DNA of 9,972 nt from CALCCV01 sp964388665 (GTDB lineage: Bacteria; Bdellovibrionota; Bdellovibrionia; Bdellovibrionales; Bdellovibrionaceae). The notes below the pieces were generated by a model that did not search any database, was not told the DNA's origin, and saw only the letters and a program-made list of their open reading frames with translations. The position numbers and the translations under genes were made by a program. This document shows, piece by piece, positions 1 through 6,040 of the stretch. The stretch lies in contig CAYMBJ010000109.1 in the NCBI GenBank assembly GCA_964388665.1, positions 1-9,972 of the forward strand, in the 5' to 3' direction. Within the stretch, counting starts at the first letter, position 1, and every line of letters starts with the position of its first letter.

Positions 1-108
1 AATCACATTTTTAATTGAAATCTCAGATTGAAGATGAGGAAATTGTTGATTGGTACCTCGATTGATACCTGATCGAAGAGCTAGATATGGGCTTTGTTTT
101 TCCTATGC

Positions 109-408
109 TCAGTACTTCGTAAGGTGCGTGGCAACGGTAAAGTACCCGGACAGCCCTGGGAGTTTTCTTAATTGTGGAAAATATCCTGAACCAAAGTTAA
201 TCGAATCAAGCACAAGAATGAATGCGGCCGTGTCGATGCCACGATCCAGATAATGATGTTTTGGATCGAGCTTAGGCAGACTTAGCTGATCTCTCGGCAG
301 ACTGGCACAATACGTAGAAATTTTGTCTTCACGAATGCGAACGGCTTCCGATCTCTCCGAAACGAATTTAGCGTTCGCCCGGATATCTTCAAATATTTTC
401 GATTTCAT
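109..408 (-). pseudogene. Queuosine salvage protein (DUF2419/Qng1-like), N-terminal fragment
   Basis: The 99-residue reading resembles the N-terminal third of the queuosine 5'-phosphate N-glycosylase/hydrolase family (Q_salvage, DUF2419), which releases queuine from queuosine nucleotides for reuse in tRNA. The recognisable block is residues about 50-93: a D-x-K-H-H-Y-L-D segment, then LDSINFGSGYFPQLRK and the SGYFTVATHL segment typical of the family; I recognise it from memory, without alignment. Family members are roughly 300 residues, so this is only a fragment. The frame ends at TGA (111-109), followed two codons later by TAG (105-103). Beyond these stops, other minus frames read KPISSSS and then LRS...NQQF, which loosely recall the expected continuation, so frameshift decay (or sequence error) is likelier than a natural 99-aa protein. 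Only 108 bases remain before the window edge. Its start is supported by AAGGAG eight bases upstream. It diverges from the Nudix regulator and shares its operator. Confidence 0.6.
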
Positions 409-416
409 TTGGGGAT

Positions 417-422
417 CTCCTT
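417..422 (-). promoter_or_regulatory. Ribosome binding site of the queuosine salvage gene
   Basis: On the minus strand the sequence reads AAGGAG followed by eight bases and then ATG (408-406). This is a near-ideal Shine-Dalgarno and fixes the start of the minus-strand gene. It sits only three bases outside the large inverted repeat, so the repeat must overlap the promoter or the extreme 5' end of the transcript. Confidence 0.75.
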
Positions 423-425
423 TTT

Positions 426-466
426 AAGTATTGACTTATGGTTAAATATACCATAAGTCAATACTT
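426..466. promoter_or_regulatory. 41-bp perfect palindromic operator between divergent genes
   Basis: The left arm AAGTATTGACTTATGGT (426-442) is the exact reverse complement of the right arm (450-466), around a 7-bp A/T spacer TAAATAT. Each arm contains TTGACT, a -35-like hexamer, once per strand, so the site has the layout of a shared, symmetrical operator-promoter. Autoregulation through a palindrome beside the regulator gene is usual for NrtR-type Nudix regulators. The best inference is that the adjacent Nudix regulator binds here and controls both itself and the queuosine salvage gene. No convincing -10 box at standard spacing was found in either direction. As RNA the repeat would form a strong hairpin, but it has no following T-tract, so it is not a terminator. 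Confidence 0.85.
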
Positions 467-1150
467 GTGAATTTAAAAAATAGATACTCCATCGCCGTTT
501 CAGTTGATTGTCTCGTTTTTGGTTACGAGAATGGACAACTTAGAGTTCTGCTGATCCAAAGAAAAAAACCTCCTTTTGAAGGTCAATGGGCGATTCCTGG
601 GGGGTTTGTAGAGCAAAAGGAAACATTGCAGGCTGCCGCCGAAAGAGAACTAGCTGAGGAAACTGGGATTAAAAAAGTCTATCTAGAACAGTATGGAGTA
701 TTCGATGGACTAGATCGTGATCCACGAGGCAGAGTGTTATCGACAGCCTTTTTGGCTCTGGTGAAACCGACTGTATTTAATCTGGTGGCCTCATCTGACG
801 CGATGGACGCCGCGTGGTTTCTTATTGAAGAAACACCCTCGCTGGCCTTCGATCACGAAGTAATTCTCAAAAAAGGTCTGGAGCGCCTTCGTTCCGATCT
901 ATTGCGCAGGCCGATTGGCCTTGAGCTTCTCGACTCGCAATTTACAATTGGGCAACTACAGTCCCTCTATGAAGTAGTTTTGAACAGAGAGTTTGACACA
1001 AGCAACTTTCGAAAGAAGATTCTAAGTCTCGGACTTCTTATTGCAACCGATCAATATGAAAAGGATGTCGCTCATCGAGCGGCTCGCCTATATTCGTTTG
1101 ATCGAAAAACTTATCAAAGGCTTCTAAAAGAGGGCTTTAAACCTTTTTGA
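467..1150 (+). CDS. Nudix-domain transcriptional regulator, NrtR-like
   Basis: This 227-residue protein has the standard NrtR layout: an N-terminal Nudix fold (about 8-145) and a C-terminal winged helix-turn-helix (about 155-227). The Nudix signature Gx5Ex7REUxEExGU is fully intact at residues 46-68 (G46, E52, R60, E61, E64, E65, G67), so metal-dependent hydrolysis is possible; many regulators of this family have lost it. The C-terminal part shows the family pattern FTxxQLQxLYE, then NFRKKI and an ArgxxArgLeuTyr-F segment before the end. In known members the Nudix domain senses a nucleotide metabolite such as ADP-ribose and releases DNA. Here the neighbour is a queuosine salvage gene, not an NAD gene, so the ligand may be a queuosine-related nucleotide or sugar phosphate (inference). 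GTG at 467 is the only reasonable start: the frame upstream closes at TAA (443-445). It has no Shine-Dalgarno and abuts the palindrome, which suggests a very short or absent leader. Confidence 0.88.
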   Translation: MNLKNRYSIAVSVDCLVFGYENGQLRVLLIQRKKPPFEGQWAIPGGFVEQKETLQAAAERELAEETGIKKVYLEQYGVFDGLDRDPRGRVLSTAFLALVKPTVFNLVASSDAMDAAWFLIEETPSLAFDHEVILKKGLERLRSDLLRRPIGLELLDSQFTIGQLQSLYEVVLNREFDTSNFRKKILSLGLLIATDQYEKDVAHRAARLYSFDRKTYQRLLKEGFKPF

Positions 1151-1175
1151 GGCTGCATTTACATATTCGAGGGTA

Positions 1176-1406
1176 ATGCAACGGTGGCGCGAGGGACCTA
1201 GAGTCGCTTCTTCTTCCGAATGGAGGAAGAAAACGATTGAATCCTACATGAAACGTGGCAAAAAACTTTACGAAGTTTATGTTGCTACGAGAGGTAATGC
1301 TGAAAAACTTGTAGCTCGCCGCAGACGAGAAATTGCATCGGAGCGAATCGCAAAGAGTATCGACAAAGTCATCGCCAGAGTTGATTGCACTGCAGGCCAA
1401 GCATAA
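1176..1406 (+). CDS. Doubtful small basic protein, possibly a recombinase N-terminal remnant
   Basis: This is a weak call. The 76-residue product is very basic and contains KKLYEVYVATRGN followed by an Arg-rich segment and SERIAKSID. That pattern loosely recalls the arm-type DNA-binding N-terminus of tyrosine recombinases (x-Y-EVYV-x-R-G...RRR), but no catalytic domain follows. GAGGG lies only two bases before the ATG, which is too close for good initiation; ATG at 1248 is an alternative start without a Shine-Dalgarno. After the TAA the same frame stays open for 37 more codons (1407-1517) with a protein-like composition (ERLHKANNYAAIQELDRC) and closes at 1518-1520, just before the next gene. 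A decayed longer gene is therefore as likely as a real small protein. A minus-strand frame over 1137-1454 is Cys/Phe/Ser-rich and less convincing. Confidence 0.25.
   Translation: MQRWREGPRVASSSEWRKKTIESYMKRGKKLYEVYVATRGNAEKLVARRRREIASERIAKSIDKVIARVDCTAGQA
1208..1231 (+). repeat. 10-bp hairpin with GAAT loop
   Basis: TTCTTCTTCC (1208-1217) pairs with GGAGGAAGAA (1222-1231) across a four-base loop, with one G-U wobble in RNA. It lies 58 bp after the Nudix regulator stop. No T-run follows on either strand, so it does not look like a rho-independent terminator. It could stabilise the 3' end of the regulator mRNA or be accidental purine/pyrimidine symmetry. Confidence 0.4.
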
Positions 1407-1521
1407 AATTTTTTTGAACGCCTGCATAAGGCCAATAACTACGCCGCCATTCAAGAATTAGACAGATGTTCAATCTCTAATCACCTTGCTAGGCGTTCAC
1501 TTGGTACACTCCTTGCTTGAT

Positions 1522-4500
1522 ATGAGAATTGTGAGAAATCATAAATCGTCTCTACTTCATATGATTCGTTGCTGGACTGTTTCTTTCTTGTTGGGGATCA
1601 ACTCAGTGTCTCCTGCGTTCGCTCAGATGGCGCCCTCCCAGAATGACCAAAATCTTGTCACTTCGCCGCATTCCTCGGCACCAGGTGCCAGCTCTCACAG
1701 CATACAAATTGGTAAGACCGCACTTCCAATTCAATTTCCACCGGATGGGGAGCTGGAGGTGCTTGCCACCCAAAAAACTGAACAAGGTCATAACCAAATC
1801 ACTGTCGCCCACAAAGCTACCGGCGAGACCGTGCAACTTGTCCTCGAAGACTCGGCCGAATTCAAAGAGAATCTTTCCACCTTTGCACAGTACGAGAAGG
1901 CCCTCCTAGCTAAAGATGACATTTCATCGCGCGCCACGCCCAAGTCTCAATCACTGATACAGATTGCCGGAGAAGCTTACAAAGGATTTCCATTGCAAGC
2001 CGCTCTCTTTGGGATTGGCGGAGGTATCGTCACTGCCGGAACCTTGCTCCTGGATTGGTCCAAAAACCCTGTTTTGTTGCAGGAATTTTTCGAAGGTCAA
2101 AAGGATCCCCTTGGCATGGCGGCTTTTGCAAACTTTATGGCTGCAAATCACATTGTCGGCACTCCTCTGCGTTCAATCTTAGAATCTAATTTTGCAAAGC
2201 AAAGCCCTGGTACGCACATACAACGAAGAGCTCTTATGGGTTTTATACCATATCTTGGCATGGCTTTTGGATCTTTGGCCTCGTCAATGACTCACGATTT
2301 GTACAATCTTTTTTCAGATAAGGATCTTTACACTTGCTTTGCAACGCGAGCACAAAACAGCTCTGTCCAAGAAAAAGCTCAGGTTGCCCAGGCTTGTCAA
2401 ACAGCTTACGAAAAGTGGGTGATTTCGGGAAAAGTCGTCGAGGCTCTCTCTGGAATTGCTGCCGTGTGGATTTCACAACTTGCTTACGATGCCGGATTAG
2501 CGGCTATAAAGAGCTCAATCAAGTTAGGAGCCAAGGCTTCAAAACGCTTGGGACCAAAAGTTTTTCGCCTGCGAGCTGTTCAAGCCGCCGCCAAGAAATT
2601 CGCACCAGTTGTCGCTCGACAAGCGACCCACTTCATTCCCATTCTGGGCTGGGGTTGGGATTTTGTGACTGGGCTTCGCTTTGTCGCCGAACCTCTCATG
2701 ACAACCGTCGGAAAATTCAAAGGTGCCTCAAAGTCGATTGGCCCTATCGTTGGCTTTTTGTCTCTCTCCTTTTTAGACCCATGGGTTCGACATCCCATCC
2801 AAGGCTATGCCAAGAGCTTGTCCTTAAGCAACCTTTCAAAAGAACTCAAGTTAGCCCTCAAGGAAATCAGCGATAAAAATTGGCAGGATTTAAATTATCA
2901 AAAATGTATCAATAATGGGAATGGTAATAGTAATGGACGCGACGGCAAAAGATGCAAAAACAAATCACTCAACGATCTTTTTCGCGACTTTTCGCTCACC
3001 GCTAAACACTGGCGCGACCACAATCTCGAACATGAAATGATGAGCTACGCCAGGTGGCAGAAATATTTAGTGAAGCTGACTGCACGCTACAATTATGCGC
3101 GAATTCTCTATCAAACTCTGGGACGAGAACTATACAATATATCTAAACCAAAAACAGGCAGCTTGCTTGAAGCGATGAGTGACGAATCCTTGTGGACTCT
3201 CAAAGCCCCCATGATGGGCCTACTCGATCGAGAGAACGATGCAAATCCAGCGGTCTATCTGTCGGCCTCCACTTCAGCCAAGCAATCACAATTGGCAACA
3301 CTTTCTCAAACACTCCCTCATTTGGAAGAACAACTTCAAAGTCGAGGCCGCTGGTCTGAATTGCCAATTGCAGCTCTTGCAAACCATCTTTCCCGTCAAC
3401 TCAATACGAACCGATCCATGGAACTGAGGTCCCTCTACGATCTACTCCAACCTCTTGCCTCGGCGAACTCCGAGCCAACCTCAAAAGCTATCGTCTCTTT
3501 TGATTCTGTCATTAATGAGGCGCAAAATGGTCTTAGGAGCTTGAAGAGTTTTGCCACGGCAAAAGCGTTCATCTCTCGAGAGTTTTCAGATTCTGGACTG
3601 TACCAAGATTTTCCAAAAGAAGTCACTTCGGTCTTTCTAAAATCGTTTTCCGAAGCCCAAGATCTTCCTGATCTTCGCCGAAAGCTGGAAATCGATACTC
3701 CCATTCCTGCCAATGACATCCGGTCGAAAAGATTGAGGAGTCAAAATTTCTATTTCTATTCTGAAGTCGCGAATGCGATAAAAAGTCCATCCCATTTTAT
3801 CGCAAAACTCTTTCGTAAAGGTGGTGACTGGGAAGTTCGCAAGATGAGAAATGACAACTTTTTGATTTTGCACGGACTCATCGCCCAGTTGGGAACTCTT
3901 GATCCGAGCCTCATCGGCGAAGCGATATTACAAATTCGAGCAAGACTTGCCTACCAGCAAGATGAGCGTCTGCTTATATCACTGCGAACAATGCTAGATT
4001 TTTTAGGTCCTCAAGCTGAGCCGATGATCCACGAAGGGCAGGCTTTTTTTAAGGTGATGAGCCAATTGCCAGGTCTTAGAGAAAAGACGGAAACGGTCGC
4101 GACCACTGGACTATATGGTTTGTTTCAAATTCAAACCCCAGCAGAATTATTTTTAATGGATATGATTTGCGGCAAGACTCCGAATTCCGAGCAAAACTTC
4201 ATTACTATAAATGAACATGCTGGACTGCCCGTGGAGTTTTCGGGCCCTAGGATTACACCGATTGACATCGAACCCTTTTTAAAAGTTCGCGGCGGCTCGT
4301 ACAATGTCTGCTCTATGCATCGCCTGCCTGAAGGTCGCCATTTGCCAATCGCAAGATTTTTTTCTGAGGATGTTTTTGTTCAGACTGCGGATGGAGAGAA
4401 AAAGTACAAAGGCGTCGGTGAGTTTCTTCGCATGAACGCTCGTGCCGAATTTTATATGGATGCAAACGGAAGCTTCAACAGTGAGGTGTGGTGGGAAGAA

Positions 4501-5181
4501 AATCTCACTCCCGAGCTCCTCTCTGCGTTTGATGGATTTGCCCATAGATACACCGAAGTGGCGGCGTCAATCAAGCAGCGCATTCTCCAAAAATCTCCGA
4601 CTTATTGGAATTTCGGTCCCTTTGGCAATGGCATTGCAGCGACGATGATGGAAGAGACTCGGATATATTTAAACACCATCCAATTGGCACTTATAGGTCA
4701 ATCACCATCCGCAGAGACCGCAGATTGTCTTCTCGACAAATCAGATATATTACCCATCGAAGAAAAAATATTTGCCAATTGCTCGCTCCTGACTCAGGCG
4801 CGGTTTCATCCGCAACTAAGAATCATTGATTATCAACTTCAACAGCTGACAAAGCTTCTGGAAATGGATGAATATGCCGAGGATCGAGCAGAGAATGCTT
4901 TCGCCCAGATGAGGCTCACCTTGCTCGCAATCAAGGACTTTGAATCAGCAAATCCAACCCTTCTGAGCGATTCAAATCTGGGTCCATTTGTCACCTACCT
5001 ATTGTCCACTCTAGGTGCAATGGTCGTCGACTTTGGCTTCGCCATCAACGCCTTGGCCTTGGCAGAGTCGCCAGAAAGAGAGATTAGAGAGCTGCCAGAA
5101 CCCGCATGTCGACCACTCTTTATCTTCACGTCCCCCTCCGACTTCCTCAAGCAATGTGTTTCCGATTTTCAAGAAGATTGA
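1522..5181 (+). CDS. Large exported protein of unknown function with five cysteine pairs
   Basis: The 1219-residue product belongs to no family I recognise. From ATG 1522 it begins with a basic n-region (R, R, K), a hydrophobic core (about 17-30) and a signal-peptidase I-like AFA|Q site after residue 34, so it is likely exported by Sec. ATG 1561 would also give a plausible signal peptide, and TTG 1486 is open; none has a clear Shine-Dalgarno. After a Ser/Gln-rich linker, residues 155-422 contain five Gly-rich hydrophobic segments (about 155-179, 238-256, 304-328, 370-388, 405-422) that could be membrane or amphipathic helices. The remainder is mostly predicted helical by eye, with another hydrophobic stretch near 1153-1181. 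The mature part has exactly ten cysteines, at 272/292, 462/478, 883/930, 1069/1087 and 1196/1212, which fits local disulfides in an oxidising compartment. An Asn/Gly-rich loop (464-475) sits between C462 and C478. It is followed 150 bp later by two more exported-protein genes on the same strand. Confidence 0.85.
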   Translation: MRIVRNHKSSLLHMIRCWTVSFLLGINSVSPAFAQMAPSQNDQNLVTSPHSSAPGASSHSIQIGKTALPIQFPPDGELEVLATQKTEQGHNQITVAHKATGETVQLVLEDSAEFKENLSTFAQYEKALLAKDDISSRATPKSQSLIQIAGEAYKGFPLQAALFGIGGGIVTAGTLLLDWSKNPVLLQEFFEGQKDPLGMAAFANFMAANHIVGTPLRSILESNFAKQSPGTHIQRRALMGFIPYLGMAFGSLASSMTHDLYNLFSDKDLYTCFATRAQNSSVQEKAQVAQACQTAYEKWVISGKVVEALSGIAAVWISQLAYDAGLAAIKSSIKLGAKASKRLGPKVFRLRAVQAAAKKFAPVVARQATHFIPILGWGWDFVTGLRFVAEPLMTTVGKFKGASKSIGPIVGFLSLSFLDPWVRHPIQGYAKSLSLSNLSKELKLALKEISDKNWQDLNYQKCINNGNGNSNGRDGKRCKNKSLNDLFRDFSLTAKHWRDHNLEHEMMSYARWQKYLVKLTARYNYARILYQTLGRELYNISKPKTGSLLEAMSDESLWTLKAPMMGLLDRENDANPAVYLSASTSAKQSQLATLSQTLPHLEEQLQSRGRWSELPIAALANHLSRQLNTNRSMELRSLYDLLQPLASANSEPTSKAIVSFDSVINEAQNGLRSLKSFATAKAFISREFSDSGLYQDFPKEVTSVFLKSFSEAQDLPDLRRKLEIDTPIPANDIRSKRLRSQNFYFYSEVANAIKSPSHFIAKLFRKGGDWEVRKMRNDNFLILHGLIAQLGTLDPSLIGEAILQIRARLAYQQDERLLISLRTMLDFLGPQAEPMIHEGQAFFKVMSQLPGLREKTETVATTGLYGLFQIQTPAELFLMDMICGKTPNSEQNFITINEHAGLPVEFSGPRITPIDIEPFLKVRGGSYNVCSMHRLPEGRHLPIARFFSEDVFVQTADGEKKYKGVGEFLRMNARAEFYMDANGSFNSEVWWEENLTPELLSAFDGFAHRYTEVAASIKQRILQKSPTYWNFGPFGNGIAATMMEETRIYLNTIQLALIGQSPSAETADCLLDKSDILPIEEKIFANCSLLTQARFHPQLRIIDYQLQQLTKLLEMDEYAEDRAENAFAQMRLTLLAIKDFESANPTLLSDSNLGPFVTYLLSTLGAMVVDFGFAINALALAESPEREIRELPEPACRPLFIFTSPSDFLKQCVSDFQED

Positions 5182-5254
5182 ACTGTTTGAAATTCTAACA
5201 TAGTTACGTCAATTTTCGGCACTCGATCTTGAAAAATATATATAACGCCACAGA

Positions 5255-5283
5255 TTCAATTTGATCCCGATTTTGTTTATAAG
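5255..5283 (+). promoter_or_regulatory. Candidate sigma70-type promoter
   Basis: TTCAAT (5255-5260) and TATAAG (5278-5283) are separated by 17 bp. The -10 box matches five of six consensus bases; the -35 box is weak at three of six. An A/T-rich run (5231-5244) lies upstream and could act as an UP element. It would give the 219-aa gene and the flavoprotein gene their own transcript. This is a sequence match only. Confidence 0.3.
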
Positions 5284-5331
5284 CCTATGGCCCCAATTTT
5301 GTAACAGAGTTTTCCCATAGGAGAACAAAAT
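5284..5331 (+). promoter_or_regulatory. 5' leader with interleaved inverted repeats over the ribosome binding site
   Basis: Two exact 7-bp complementary pairs are interleaved: CCTATGG (5284-5290) with CCATAGG (5315-5321), and ATTTTGT (5296-5302) with ACAAAAT (5325-5331). The A-B-A'-B' order would form an H-type pseudoknot or two competing hairpins. A' covers the start of the Shine-Dalgarno AGGAG (5319-5323) and B' covers the last seven bases before ATG 5332, so either fold would limit ribosome access. Seven-base matches within 50 nt can arise by chance, and the 3-nt connection across the first stem is tight, so this is a candidate only. Confidence 0.3.
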
Positions 5332-5991
5332 ATGAAACCGACGATTTCATTCGCTATATTGTTGAGTGCTTTTGCGATGACGGCGAGCCATTTTGCCAAC
5401 GCAGCCCCTGGTCGCCCAATCAAGCCTGCCAAAGAGGTGTTCGAAGCCATCGCCGGCAAATCAAAAATTCCAGGCCAAGAATTTTCAAAGAGCGACCAAA
5501 AGAAACTTGAATCAGCCTTCAAGGCCGAATTTGCAAGACTTAATTTGAGTGCATTTGAGGTTGCTCCCCGCCCAAACCCAGCAGCTGCTGAGGCCGCCAA
5601 TACCGGTGTCGTAAAGATTCTTGGGAGGCTCCAATCTTTGGATAAAGTTGAGCCCGCCAACCTCGGCGTGGCCCTGGCAATCATTAAGTTGTCTGAACGG
5701 TACGTCGCGCAAGAAGCAGGTGTCACTTTGCCTGCAAATCTTCGAGCGCAAGCTCAGGCATCTATTCTCAAGCTCATTGAAAAAGCAGACTCGTTTATCG
5801 AAATGGCACCGGAAAAACGCGCATTGTGGGAAAAGGTCATCTTACAAGCCGTCGATCGCTGGCGGACAGGCGTACCATTAAGTGAAGCCGTCATAGGAGC
5901 TTTGGCTAGTCAAAAGGGCGTAAACATTACTACGCGCGAAGGTCAACGCCAAATGCGGGAGCTGTTAGATGCTTTTGCAAAGTGCGAATAA
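5332..5991 (+). CDS. Small exported helical protein of unknown function
   Basis: The start is well supported by AGGAG eight bases upstream. The 219-residue product has a clear Sec signal peptide: K2, a hydrophobic core over about residues 5-18, and an ANA|A cleavage site after residue 24. The mature protein, about 195 residues, is rich in Ala, Lys, Glu and Leu, appears almost wholly alpha-helical, and has a Pro/Ala-rich break near residues 80-88. It has no membrane segment after the signal peptide and no catalytic motif I can see. Its only cysteine is the penultimate residue (C218), so there is no lipobox and it is probably soluble in the periplasm or secreted. I do not recognise a family. 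The next gene begins 49 bp downstream without a visible terminator, so the two are probably one transcript and may act together. Confidence 0.88.
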   Translation: MKPTISFAILLSAFAMTASHFANAAPGRPIKPAKEVFEAIAGKSKIPGQEFSKSDQKKLESAFKAEFARLNLSAFEVAPRPNPAAAEAANTGVVKILGRLQSLDKVEPANLGVALAIIKLSERYVAQEAGVTLPANLRAQAQASILKLIEKADSFIEMAPEKRALWEKVILQAVDRWRTGVPLSEAVIGALASQKGVNITTREGQRQMRELLDAFAKCE

Positions 5992-6040
5992 AAAAACCTA
6001 GTTTCATCTAATTTTAATTTTAAAAGTTGAGGATTTGTAT

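Noticed and set aside
426..466. The long palindrome as a terminator or mobile-element end
   Set aside because: No T-tract follows either arm, no matching second copy or target duplication was seen, and its position between divergent starts fits an operator better.
1392..1426. GCAGGC / GCCTGC inverted repeat around a T-run
   Set aside because: Only six base pairs with a 23-base loop that itself contains the T-run; not a credible terminator.
1137..1454. 105-codon minus-strand frame opposite the spacer
   Set aside because: Its composition (many Ser, Phe, Cys and Arg) is unlike the neighbouring genes, it overlaps the end of the Nudix gene, and it shows no domain and no convincing ribosome binding site.
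2334..2876. 180-codon plus-strand frame inside the large exported gene
   Set aside because: It lies wholly within a well supported gene in another frame and has a Cys/Arg/Ser-rich shadow composition.
5277..5726. 149-codon minus-strand frame opposite the 219-aa gene
   Set aside because: It is antisense to a gene with a clear signal peptide and Shine-Dalgarno; its Ala/Ser/Leu-rich content is explained by the complement of that gene.
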